From positions 25,098,954 to 25,162,953 of the forward strand of contig OW203764.1 in assembly GCA_934045905.1 (NCBI GenBank): a stretch of 64,000 nt of DNA, read 5' to 3'. Shown piece by piece: positions 1-13,300 of this stretch. Numbering within the stretch: position 1 is the first letter of the stretch; the number at the start of each line of letters is the position of its first letter. The stretch is from Leuctra nigra. Its lineage: Eukaryota > Arthropoda > Insecta > Plecoptera > Leuctridae. The translations under genes were made by a program, and so were the position numbers. The notes under the pieces were generated by a model. It saw only the letters and a program-made list of their open reading frames with translations, was not told the origin of the DNA and made no database searches.

Positions 1-2746
1 TAAAGTGTCTGGTGGCAGACACGGAACAAAGACTCACAAGCAATAAGCAATGTTCTAATTCGCGATTCTAATTCTATTGCTTCTTTGCTCTTGGGAATTT
101 GTGAAGTGTCTGGTGGCAGACACGGAACAAAGACTCACAAGCAATAAGCAATGTTCTAATTCGCGATTCTTATTCTATTGCTTCTAAGTCTTGCTCTTGG
201 GGATTTGTAAAGTGTCTGGTGGCAGACACTGAACAAAGACTCACAAGCAATAAGCAATGTTCTAATTCGCGATTCTAATTCTATTGCTTCTAATGCTCTT
301 GGGGATTTGTAAAGTGTCTGGTGGCAGACACGGAACAAAGACTCACTAGCAATAAGCAATGTTCTAATTCGCGATTGTAATTCTATTGCTTCTAAGTCTT
401 GCTCTTGGGGATTTGTAAAGTGTCTGGTGGCAGACACGGATCAAAGACTCACAAGCAATAAGCAATGTTCTAATTCGCGATTCTAATTCTATTGCTTCTA
501 ATGCTCTTGGGGATTTGTAAAGTGTCTGGTGGCAGACACGGAACAAAGACTCACAAGCAATAAGCAATGTTCTAATTCGCGATTCTAATTCTATTGCTTC
601 TAATGCTCTTGGGGATTTGTAAAGTGTCTGGTGGCAGACACGGAACAAAGACTCACAAGCAATAAGCAATGTTCTAATTCGCGATTCTAATTCTATTGCT
701 TCTAAGTCTTGCTCTTAGGAATTTGTAAAGTGTCTGGTGGCAGACATGGAACAAAAACTCACTAGCAATAAGCAATGTTCTAATTCGCGATTCTAATTCT
801 ATTGCTTCTAAGTCTTGCTCTTGGGGATTTGTAAAGTGTCTGGTGGCAGACACGGAACAAAGACTCACAAGCAATAAGCAATGTTCTAATTCGCGATTCT
901 AATTCTATTGCTTCTAATGCTCTTGGGGATTTGTAAAGTGTCTGGTGGCAGACACGGAACAAAGACTCACAAGCAATAAGCAATGTTCTAATTCGCGATT
1001 CTAATTCTATTGCTTCTAAGTCTTGCTCTTGGGGATTTGTAAAGTGTCTGGTGGCAGACACGGAACAAAGACTCACAAGCAATAAGCAATATTCTAATTC
1101 GCGATTCTAATTCTATTGCTTCTAATGCTCTTGGGGATTTGTAAAGTGTCTGGTGGCAGACACGGAACAAAGACTCACAAGCAATAAGCAATGTTCTAAT
1201 TCGCGATTCTAATTCTATTGCTTCTAAGTCTTGCTCTTGGGGATTTGTAAAGTGTCTGGTGGCAGACACGGAACAAAGACTCACAAGCAATAAGCAATGT
1301 TCTAATTCGCGATTCTAATTCTTTTGCTTCTTTGCTCTTGGGGATTTGTAAAGTGTCTGGTGGCAGACACGGAACAAAGGCTCATGAGCAAAGAGCAATG
1401 TTCTAATTCGCGATTCTAATTCTATTGCTTCTAATGCTCTTGGGGATTTGTAAAGTGTCTGGTGGCAGACACGGAACAAAGGCTCATGAGCAATAAGCAA
1501 TGTTCTAATTCGCGATTCTAATTCTATTGCTTCTAAGTCTTGCTTTTGGGCATTTGTAAAGTGTCTGGTGGCAGACACGGAACAAAGACTTACAAGCAAT
1601 AAGCAAGGTTCTAATTCGCGATTCTAATTCTATTGCTTCTAATGCTCTTAAGGATTTGTGAAGTGTCTGGTGGCAGACATGGAACAAATACTCACGAGCA
1701 ATAAGCAATGTTCTAATTCGCGATTCTAATTCAATTGCTTCTTTGCTCTTGGGGATTTGTAAAGTGTCTGGTGGCAGACACGGAACAAAGACTCACAAGC
1801 AATGAGCAATGTTCTTATTCGCGATTCTAATTCTAGTGCTTCTAATGCTCTTGGGGATTTGTAAAGTGTCTGGTGGCAGACACGGAACAAAGACTCACAA
1901 GCAATAAGCAATGTTCTAATTCGCGATTCTAATTCTATTGCTTCTAAGTCTTGCTCTTGGGGATTTGTAAAGTGTCTGGTGGCAAACACGGATCAAAGAC
2001 TCACAAGCAATAAGCAATGTTCTAATTCGCGATTCTAATTCTATTGCTTCTAATGCTCTTGGGGATTTGTAAAGTGTCTGGTGGCAGACACGGAACAAAG
2101 ACTCACAAGCAATAAGCAATGTTCTAATTCGCGATTCTAATTCTATTGCTTCTAATGCTCTTGGGGATTTGTAAAGTGTCTGGTGGCAGACACGGAACAA
2201 AGACTCACAAGCAATAAGCAATGTTCTAATTCGCGATTCTAATTCTATTGCTTCTAAGTCTTGCTCTTAGGAATTTGTAAAGTGTCTGGTGGCAGACATG
2301 GAACAAAAACTCACTAGCAATAAGCAATGTTCTAATTCGCGATTCTAGTTCTATTGCTTCTAAGTCTTGCTCTTGGGGATTTGTAAAGTGTCTGGTGGCA
2401 GACACGGAACAAAGACTAACAAGCATTAAGCAATGTTCTTATTCGCGATTCTAATTCTATTGCTTCTAAGTCTTGCTCTTGGGGATTTGTAAAGTGTCTG
2501 GTGGCAGACACGGAACAAAGACTCACGAGCAATAAGCAATGTTCTAATTCGCGATTCTAATTCTATTGCTTCTAAGTCTTGCTCTTGGGGATTTGTAAAG
2601 TGTCTGGTGGCAGACATGGCACAAAGACTCACGAGCAATGAGGAATGTTCTAATTCGCGATTCTATTTCTATTGCTTCTAATGCTCTTGGGGATTTGTAA
2701 AGTGTCTGGTGGCAGACACGGAACAAAGACTCACAAGCAATAAGCA

Positions 2747-5700
2747 ATGTTCTAATTCGCGATTCTTATTCTATTGCTTCTAATGCTCTTGGGGATTTGT
2801 AAAGTGTCTGGTGGCAGACACGGAACAAAGACTTACAAGCAATAAGCAATGTTTTAATTCGCGATTCTAATTCTATTGCTTCTAATGCTCTTGGGGATTT
2901 GTTAAGTGTCTGGTGGCAGACACGGAACAAAGACTCACAAGCAATAAGCAATGTTCTAATTCGCGATTCTAATTCTATTGCTTCTTTGCTCTTGGGGATT
3001 TGTAAAGTGTCTGGTGGCAGGCACGGAACAAAGAATCACAAGCAATGAGCAATGTTCTAATTCGTGATTCTAATTCTATTGTTTCTTTGCTCTTGGGAAT
3101 TTGTGAAGTGTCTGGTGGCAGACACGGAACAAAGACTCACAAGCAATAAGCAATGTTCTAATTCGCGATTCTAATTCAATTGCTTCTAAGTCTTGCTCTT
3201 GGGGATTTGTAAAGTGTCTGGTGGCAAACACGGATCAAAGACTCACAAGCAATAAGCAATGTTCTAATTTGCGATTCTAATTCTATTGCTTCTAATGCTC
3301 TTGGGGATTTGTAAAGTGTCTGGTGGCAGACACGGAACAAAGACTCACAAGCAATAAGCAATGTTCTAATTCGCGATTCTAATTCTATTGCTTCTAATGC
3401 TCTTGGGGATTTGTAAAGTGTCTGGTGGCAGACACGGAACAAAGACTCACAAGCAATAAGCAATGTTCTAATTCGCGATTCTAATTCTATTGCTTCTAAG
3501 TCTTGCTCTTGGGGATTTGTAAAGTGTCTGGTGGCAGACACGGAACAAAGACTCACAAGCAATAAGCAATGTTCTAATTCGCGATTCTAATTCTATTGCT
3601 TCTTTGCTCTTGGGGATTTGTAAAGTGTCTGGTGGCAGACACGGAACAAAGACTCACAAGCAATAAGCAATGTTCTAATTCGCGATTCTAATTCTATTGC
3701 TTCTAAGTCTTGCTCTTGGGGATTTGTAAAGTGTCTGGTGGCAGACACGGAACAAAGACTCACAAGCAATAAGCAATGTTCTAATTCGCGAGTCTAATTC
3801 TATTGCTTCTAATGCTCTTGGGGATTTGTAAAGTGTCTGGTGGCAGACACGGAACAAGGACTCACAAGCAATAAGCAATGTTCTAATTCGCGATTCTAAT
3901 TCAATTGCTTCTTTGCTCTTGGGGATTTGTAAAGTGTCTGGTGGCAGACACGGAAGATAGACTCACGAGCAATGAGCAATGTTCTAATTCGCGATTCTAA
4001 TTCTATTGCTTCTAAGTCTTGCTCTTGGGGATTTGTAAAGTGTCTGGTGGCAGACACGGAAGAAAGACTCACGAGCAATGAGCAATGTTCTAATTCGCGA
4101 TTCTAATTCTATTGCTTCTAAGTCTTGCTCTTGGGGATTTGTAAAGTGTCTGGTGGCAGACACGGAACAAAGACTCACAAGCAATAAGCAATGTTCTAAT
4201 TTGCGATTCTAATTCTATTGCTTCTAAGTCTTGCTCTTGGGGATTTGTAAAGTGTCTGGTGGCAGACACGGAACAAAGACTCACAAGCAATAAGCAATGT
4301 TCTAATTCGCGATTCTAATTCTATTGCTTCTTTGCTCTTGGGAATTTGTGAAGTGTCTGGTGGCAGACACGGAACAAAGACTCACAAGCAATAAGCAATG
4401 TTCTAATTCGCGATTCTTATTCTATTGCTTCTAAGTCTTGCTCTTGGGGATTTGTAAAGTGTCTGGTGGCAGACACTGAACAAAGACTCACAAGCAATAA
4501 GCAATGTTCTAATTCGCGATTCTAATTCTATTGCTTCTAATGCTCTTGGGGATTTGTAAAGTGTCTGGTGGCAGACACGGAACAAAGACTCACTAGCAAT
4601 AAGCAATGTTCTAATTCGCGATTCTAATTCTATTGCTTCTAAGTCTTGCTCTTGGGGATTTGTAAAGTGTCTGGTGGCAGACACGGATCAAAGACTCACA
4701 AGCAATAAGCAATGTTCTAATTCGCGATTCTAATTCTATTGCTTCTAATGCTCTTGGGGATTTGTAAAGTGTCTGGTGGCAGACACGGAACAAAGACTCA
4801 CAAGCAATAAGCAATGTTCTAATTCGCGATTCTAATTCTATTGCTTCTAATGCTCTTGGGGATTTGTAAAGTGTCTGGTGGCAGACACGGAACAAAGACT
4901 CACAAGCAATAAGCAATGTTCTAATTCGCGATTCTAATTCTATTGCTTCTAAGTCTTGCTCTTAGGAATTTGTAAAGTGTCTGGTGGCAGACATGGAACA
5001 AAAACTCACTAGCAATAAGCAATGTTCTAATTCGCGATTCTAATTCTATTGCTTCTAAGTCTTGCTCTTGGGGATTTGTAAAGTGTCTGGTGGCAGACAC
5101 GGAACAAAGACTCACAAGCAATAAGCAATGTTCTAATTCGCGATTCTAATTCTATTGCTTCTAATGCTCTTGGGGATTTGTAAAGTGTCTGGTGGCAGAC
5201 ACGGAACAAAGACTCACAAGCAATAAGCAATGTTCTAATTCGCGATTCTAATTCTATTGCTTCTAAGTCTTGCTCTTGGGGATTTGTAAAGTGTCTGGTG
5301 GCAGACACGGAACAAAGACTCACAAGCAATAAGCAATATTCTAATTCGCGATTCTAATTCTATTGCTTCTAATGCTCTTGGGGATTTGTAAAGTGTCTGG
5401 TGGCAGACACGGAACAAAGACTCACAAGCAATAAGCAATGTTCTAATTCGCGATTCTAATTCTATTGCTTCTAAGTCTTGCTCTTGGGGATTTGTAAAGT
5501 GTCTGGTGGCAGACACGGAACAAAGACTCACAAGCAATAAGCAATGTTCTAATTCGCGATTCTAATTCTTTTGCTTCTTTGCTCTTGGGGATTTGTAAAG
5601 TGTCTGGTGGCAGACACGGAACAAAGGCTCATGAGCAAAGAGCAATGTTCTAATTCGCGATTCTAATTCTATTGCTTCTAATGCTCTTGGGGATTTGTAA

Positions 5701-6564
5701 AGTGTCTGGTGGCAGACACGGAACAAAGGCTCATGAGCAATAAGCAATGTTCTAATTCGCGATTCTAATTCTATTGCTTCTAAGTCTTGCTTTTGGGGAT
5801 TTGTAAAGTGTCTGGTGGCAGACACGGAACAAAGACTTACAAGCAATAAGCAAGGTTCTAATTCGCGATTCTAATTCTATTGCTTCTAATGCTCTTAAGG
5901 ATTTGTGAAGTGTCTGGTGGCAGACATGGAACAAATACTCACGAGCAATAAGCAATGTTCTAATTCGCGATTCTAATTCAATTGCTTCTTTGCTCTTGGG
6001 GATTTGTAAAGTGTCTGGTGGCAGACACGGAACAAAGACTCACAAGCAATGAGCAATGTTCTTATTCGCGATTCTAATTCTAGTGCTTCTAATGCTCTTG
6101 GGGATTTGTAAAGTGTCTGGTGGCAGACACGGAACAAAGGCTCATGAGCAATGAGCAATGTTCTAATTCGCGATTCTAATTCTATTGCTTCTAATGCTCT
6201 TGGGGATTTGTAAAGTGTCTGGTGGCAGACACGAAACAAAGACTCACAAGCAATGAGCAATGTTCTTATTCGCGATTCTAATTCTATTGCTTCTAATGCT
6301 CTTGGGGATTTGTAAAGTGTCTGGTGGCAGACACGGAACAAAGACTCACAAGCAATAAGCAATGTTCTAATTCGCGATTCTAATTCTATTGCTTCTTTGC
6401 TCTTGGGGATTTGTGAAGTGTCTGGTGGCAGACACGGAACAAGACTCACAAGCAATAAGCAATGTTCTAATTCGCGATTCTAATTCTATTGCTTCTAATG
6501 CTCTTGGGGATTTGTAAAGTGTCTGGTGGCAGACACGGAACAAAGACTCACAAGCAATAAGCAA
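2747..6564. repeat. Higher-order satellite unit, copy A (3,817 bp)
   Basis: Every diagnostic variant I compared in this block reappears 3,817 bp to the right, for example the CGCGAGTCT variant at 3,788 and 7,605 and the GGAACAAGGACTC variant near 3,850 and 7,667. The match starts near 2,747 and stops near 10,381, so two complete units lie side by side. I saw no difference between them at the sites checked. The block holds about 37 monomers. Confidence 0.85.
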
Positions 6565-9500
6565 TGTTCTAATTCGCGATTCTTATTCTATTGCTTCTAA
6601 TGCTCTTGGGGATTTGTAAAGTGTCTGGTGGCAGACACGGAACAAAGACTTACAAGCAATAAGCAATGTTTTAATTCGCGATTCTAATTCTATTGCTTCT
6701 AATGCTCTTGGGGATTTGTTAAGTGTCTGGTGGCAGACACGGAACAAAGACTCACAAGCAATAAGCAATGTTCTAATTCGCGATTCTAATTCTATTGCTT
6801 CTTTGCTCTTGGGGATTTGTAAAGTGTCTGGTGGCAGGCACGGAACAAAGAATCACAAGCAATGAGCAATGTTCTAATTCGTGATTCTAATTCTATTGTT
6901 TCTTTGCTCTTGGGAATTTGTGAAGTGTCTGGTGGCAGACACGGAACAAAGACTCACAAGCAATAAGCAATGTTCTAATTCGCGATTCTAATTCAATTGC
7001 TTCTAAGTCTTGCTCTTGGGGATTTGTAAAGTGTCTGGTGGCAAACACGGATCAAAGACTCACAAGCAATAAGCAATGTTCTAATTTGCGATTCTAATTC
7101 TATTGCTTCTAATGCTCTTGGGGATTTGTAAAGTGTCTGGTGGCAGACACGGAACAAAGACTCACAAGCAATAAGCAATGTTCTAATTCGCGATTCTAAT
7201 TCTATTGCTTCTAATGCTCTTGGGGATTTGTAAAGTGTCTGGTGGCAGACACGGAACAAAGACTCACAAGCAATAAGCAATGTTCTAATTCGCGATTCTA
7301 ATTCTATTGCTTCTAAGTCTTGCTCTTGGGGATTTGTAAAGTGTCTGGTGGCAGACACGGAACAAAGACTCACAAGCAATAAGCAATGTTCTAATTCGCG
7401 ATTCTAATTCTATTGCTTCTTTGCTCTTGGGGATTTGTAAAGTGTCTGGTGGCAGACACGGAACAAAGACTCACAAGCAATAAGCAATGTTCTAATTCGC
7501 GATTCTAATTCTATTGCTTCTAAGTCTTGCTCTTGGGGATTTGTAAAGTGTCTGGTGGCAGACACGGAACAAAGACTCACAAGCAATAAGCAATGTTCTA
7601 ATTCGCGAGTCTAATTCTATTGCTTCTAATGCTCTTGGGGATTTGTAAAGTGTCTGGTGGCAGACACGGAACAAGGACTCACAAGCAATAAGCAATGTTC
7701 TAATTCGCGATTCTAATTCAATTGCTTCTTTGCTCTTGGGGATTTGTAAAGTGTCTGGTGGCAGACACGGAAGATAGACTCACGAGCAATGAGCAATGTT
7801 CTAATTCGCGATTCTAATTCTATTGCTTCTAAGTCTTGCTCTTGGGGATTTGTAAAGTGTCTGGTGGCAGACACGGAAGAAAGACTCACGAGCAATGAGC
7901 AATGTTCTAATTCGCGATTCTAATTCTATTGCTTCTAAGTCTTGCTCTTGGGGATTTGTAAAGTGTCTGGTGGCAGACACGGAACAAAGACTCACAAGCA
8001 ATAAGCAATGTTCTAATTTGCGATTCTAATTCTATTGCTTCTAAGTCTTGCTCTTGGGGATTTGTAAAGTGTCTGGTGGCAGACACGGAACAAAGACTCA
8101 CAAGCAATAAGCAATGTTCTAATTCGCGATTCTAATTCTATTGCTTCTTTGCTCTTGGGAATTTGTGAAGTGTCTGGTGGCAGACACGGAACAAAGACTC
8201 ACAAGCAATAAGCAATGTTCTAATTCGCGATTCTTATTCTATTGCTTCTAAGTCTTGCTCTTGGGGATTTGTAAAGTGTCTGGTGGCAGACACTGAACAA
8301 AGACTCACAAGCAATAAGCAATGTTCTAATTCGCGATTCTAATTCTATTGCTTCTAATGCTCTTGGGGATTTGTAAAGTGTCTGGTGGCAGACACGGAAC
8401 AAAGACTCACTAGCAATAAGCAATGTTCTAATTCGCGATTCTAATTCTATTGCTTCTAAGTCTTGCTCTTGGGGATTTGTAAAGTGTCTGGTGGCAGACA
8501 CGGATCAAAGACTCACAAGCAATAAGCAATGTTCTAATTCGCGATTCTAATTCTATTGCTTCTAATGCTCTTGGGGATTTGTAAAGTGTCTGGTGGCAGA
8601 CACGGAACAAAGACTCACAAGCAATAAGCAATGTTCTAATTCGCGATTCTAATTCTATTGCTTCTAATGCTCTTGGGGATTTGTAAAGTGTCTGGTGGCA
8701 GACACGGAACAAAGACTCACAAGCAATAAGCAATGTTCTAATTCGCGATTCTAATTCTATTGCTTCTAAGTCTTGCTCTTAGGAATTTGTAAAGTGTCTG
8801 GTGGCAGACATGGAACAAAAACTCACTAGCAATAAGCAATGTTCTAATTCGCGATTCTAATTCTATTGCTTCTAAGTCTTGCTCTTGGGGATTTGTAAAG
8901 TGTCTGGTGGCAGACACGGAACAAAGACTCACAAGCAATAAGCAATGTTCTAATTCGCGATTCTAATTCTATTGCTTCTAATGCTCTTGGGGATTTGTAA
9001 AGTGTCTGGTGGCAGACACGGAACAAAGACTCACAAGCAATAAGCAATGTTCTAATTCGCGATTCTAATTCTATTGCTTCTAAGTCTTGCTCTTGGGGAT
9101 TTGTAAAGTGTCTGGTGGCAGACACGGAACAAAGACTCACAAGCAATAAGCAATATTCTAATTCGCGATTCTAATTCTATTGCTTCTAATGCTCTTGGGG
9201 ATTTGTAAAGTGTCTGGTGGCAGACACGGAACAAAGACTCACAAGCAATAAGCAATGTTCTAATTCGCGATTCTAATTCTATTGCTTCTAAGTCTTGCTC
9301 TTGGGGATTTGTAAAGTGTCTGGTGGCAGACACGGAACAAAGACTCACAAGCAATAAGCAATGTTCTAATTCGCGATTCTAATTCTTTTGCTTCTTTGCT
9401 CTTGGGGATTTGTAAAGTGTCTGGTGGCAGACACGGAACAAAGGCTCATGAGCAAAGAGCAATGTTCTAATTCGCGATTCTAATTCTATTGCTTCTAATG

Positions 9501-10381
9501 CTCTTGGGGATTTGTAAAGTGTCTGGTGGCAGACACGGAACAAAGGCTCATGAGCAATAAGCAATGTTCTAATTCGCGATTCTAATTCTATTGCTTCTAA
9601 GTCTTGCTTTTGGGGATTTGTAAAGTGTCTGGTGGCAGACACGGAACAAAGACTTACAAGCAATAAGCAAGGTTCTAATTCGCGATTCTAATTCTATTGC
9701 TTCTAATGCTCTTAAGGATTTGTGAAGTGTCTGGTGGCAGACATGGAACAAATACTCACGAGCAATAAGCAATGTTCTAATTCGCGATTCTAATTCAATT
9801 GCTTCTTTGCTCTTGGGGATTTGTAAAGTGTCTGGTGGCAGACACGGAACAAAGACTCACAAGCAATGAGCAATGTTCTTATTCGCGATTCTAATTCTAG
9901 TGCTTCTAATGCTCTTGGGGATTTGTAAAGTGTCTGGTGGCAGACACGGAACAAAGGCTCATGAGCAATGAGCAATGTTCTAATTCGCGATTCTAATTCT
10001 ATTGCTTCTAATGCTCTTGGGGATTTGTAAAGTGTCTGGTGGCAGACACGAAACAAAGACTCACAAGCAATGAGCAATGTTCTTATTCGCGATTCTAATT
10101 CTATTGCTTCTAATGCTCTTGGGGATTTGTAAAGTGTCTGGTGGCAGACACGGAACAAAGACTCACAAGCAATAAGCAATGTTCTAATTCGCGATTCTAA
10201 TTCTATTGCTTCTTTGCTCTTGGGGATTTGTGAAGTGTCTGGTGGCAGACACGGAACAAGACTCACAAGCAATAAGCAATGTTCTAATTCGCGATTCTAA
10301 TTCTATTGCTTCTAATGCTCTTGGGGATTTGTAAAGTGTCTGGTGGCAGACACGGAACAAAGACTCACAAGCAATAAGCAA
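6564..10381. repeat. Higher-order satellite unit, copy B (3,817 bp)
   Basis: Second copy of the 3,817-bp block. Beyond 10,381 the monomer order diverges from copy A. An older, partial relative lies at the left: bases 1 to about 1,740 match 4,248 to about 5,990 at an offset of 4,247, with a few substitutions such as 369 g versus 4,616 c. Monomers from about 11,300 onward resemble the same blocks but in shorter, rearranged order. Confidence 0.85.
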
Positions 10382-13300
10382 TGTTCTAATTCGCGATTCT
10401 AATTATATTGCTTCTAAGTCTTGCTCTTGGGGATTTGTAAAGTGTCTGGTGGCAGACACGGAACAAAGACTCACAAGCAATGAGCAATGTTCTAATTCGT
10501 GATTCTAATTCTATTGTTTCTTTGCTCTTGGGAATTTGTGAAGTGTCTGGTGGCAGACACGGAACAAAGACTCACAAGCAATAAGCAATGTTCTAATTCG
10601 CGATTCTAATTCAATTGCTTCTAAGTCTTGCTCTTGGGGATTTGTAAAGTGTCTGGTGGCAGACACGGAACAAAGACTCACAAGCAATAGGCAATGTTCT
10701 AATTCGCGATTCTAATTCTATTGCTTCTAAGTCTTGCTTTTGGGGATTTGTAAAGTGTCTGGTAGCAGACACGGAACAAAGACTCACAAGCAATAAGCAA
10801 TGTTCTAATTCGCGATTCTAATTCTATTGCTTCTTTGCTCTTGGGGATTTGTAAAGTGTCTGGTGGCAGACACGGAACAAAGACTCACAAGCAATAAGCA
10901 ATGTTCTAATTCGCGATTCTAATTCTATTGCTTCTAAGTCTTGCTCTTGGGGATTTGTAAAGTGTCTGGTGGCAGACACGGAACAAAGACTCACAAGCAA
11001 TAAGCAATGTTCTAATTCGCGATTCTAATTCTATTGCTTCTAAGTCTTGCTCTTGGGGATTTGTAAAGTGTCTGGTGGCAGACACGGAACAAAGACTCAC
11101 AAGCAATAAGCAATGTTCTAATTTGCGATTCTTATTCTATTGCTTCTAAGTCTTGCTCTTGGGGATTTGTAAAGTGTCTGGTGGCAGACACGGAACAAAG
11201 ACTCACAAGCAATAAGCAATGTTCTAATTCGCGATTCTAATTCTATTGCTTCTTTGCTCTTGGGAATTTGTGAAGTGTCTGGTGGCAGACACGGAGCAAA
11301 GACTCACAAGCAATAAGCAATGTTCTAATTCGCGATTCTTATTCTATTGCTTCTAAGTCTTGCTCTTGGGGATTTGTAAAGTGTCTGGTGGCAGACACTG
11401 AACAAAGACTCACAAGCAATAAGCAATGTTCTAATTCGCGATTCTAATTCTATTGCTTCTAATGCTCTTGGGGATTTGTAAAGTGTCTGGTGGCAGACAC
11501 GGAACAAAGACTCACAAGCAATAAGCAATGTTCTAATTCGCGATTCTAATTCTATTGCTTCTAAGTCTTGCTCTTGGGGATTTGTAAAGTGTCTGGTGGC
11601 AGACACGGAACAAAGACTCACAAGCAATAAGCAATGTTTTAATTCGCGATTCTAATTCTATTGCTTCTAAGTCTTGCTCTTGGGGATTTGTGAAGTGTCT
11701 GGTGGCAGACACGGATCAAAGACTCACAAGCAATAAGCAATGTTCTAATTCGCGATTCTAATTCTATTGCTTCTAATGCTCTTGGGGATTTGTAAAGTGT
11801 CTGGTGGCAGACACGGAACAAAGACTCACAAGCAATAAGCAATGTTCTAATTCGCGATTCTAATTCTATTGCTTCTAATGCTCTTGGGGATTTGTAAAGT
11901 GTCTGGTGGCAGACACGGAACAAAGACTCACAAGCAATAAGCAATGTTCTAATTCGCGATTCTAATTTTATTGCTTCTAAGTCTTGCTCTTAGGAATTTG
12001 TAAAGTGTCTGGTGGCAGACATGGAACAAAAACTCACTAGCAATAAGCAATGTTCTAATTCGCGATTCTAATTCTATTGCTTCTAAGTCTTGCTCTTGGG
12101 GATTTGTAAAGTGTCTGGTGGCAGACACGGAACAAAGACTTACAAGCAATAAGCAATGTTCTTATTCGCGATTCTAATTCTATTGCTTCTAAGTCTTGCT
12201 CTTGGGGATTTGTAAAGTGTCTGGTGGCAGACACGGAACAAAGACTTACTAGCAATAAGCAATGTTCTAATTCGCGATTCTAATTCTATTGCTTCTAATG
12301 CTCTTGGGGATTTGTAAAGTGTCTGGTGGCAGACACGGAACAAAGACTCACAAGCAATAAGCAATGTTCTAATTCGCGATTCTTATTCTATTGCTTCTAA
12401 TGCTCTTGGGGATTTGTAAAGTGTCTGGTGGCAGACACGGAACAAAGACTTACAAGCAATAAGCAATGTTCTAATTCGCGATTCTAATTCTATTGCTTCT
12501 TTGCTCTTGGGGATTTGTAAAGTGTCTGGTGGCAGACACGGAACAAAGACTCACGAGCAATAAGCAATGTTCTAATTCGCGATTCTAATTCTATTGCTTC
12601 TAATGCTCTTGGGGATTTGTTAAGTGTCTGGTGGCAGACACGGAACAAAGACTCACAAGCAATAAGCAATGTTCTAATTCTCGATTCTAATTCTATTGCT
12701 TCTTTGCTCTTGGGGATTTGTAAAGTGTCTGGTGGCAGACACGGAACAAAGACTCACGAGCAATAAGCAATGTTCTAATTCGCGATTCTAATTCTATTGC
12801 TTCTAAGTCTTGCTCTTGGGGATTTGTAAAGTGTCTGGTGGCAGACACGGAACAAAGACTCACAAGCAATAAGCAATGTTCTAATTCGCGATTCTAATTC
12901 TATTGCTTCTTTGCTCTTGGGGATTTGTAAAGTGTCTGATGGCAGGCACGGAACAAAGACTCACAAGCAATGAGCAATGTTCTAATTCGTGATTCTAATT
13001 CTATTGTTTCTTTGCTCTTGGGAATTTGTGAAGTGTCTGGTGGCAGACACGGAACAAAGACTCACAAGCAATAAGCAATGTTCTAATTCGCGATTCTAAT
13101 TCAATTGCTTCTAAGTCTTGCTCTTGGGGATTTGTAAAGTGTCTGGTGGCAGACACGGAACAAAGACTCACAAGCAATAAGCAATGTTCTAATTCGCGAT
13201 TCTAATTCTATTGCTTCTAAGTCTTGCTCTTGGGGATTTGTAAAGTGTCTGGTGGCAGACACGGAACAAAGACTCACAAGCAATAAGCAATGTTCTAATT

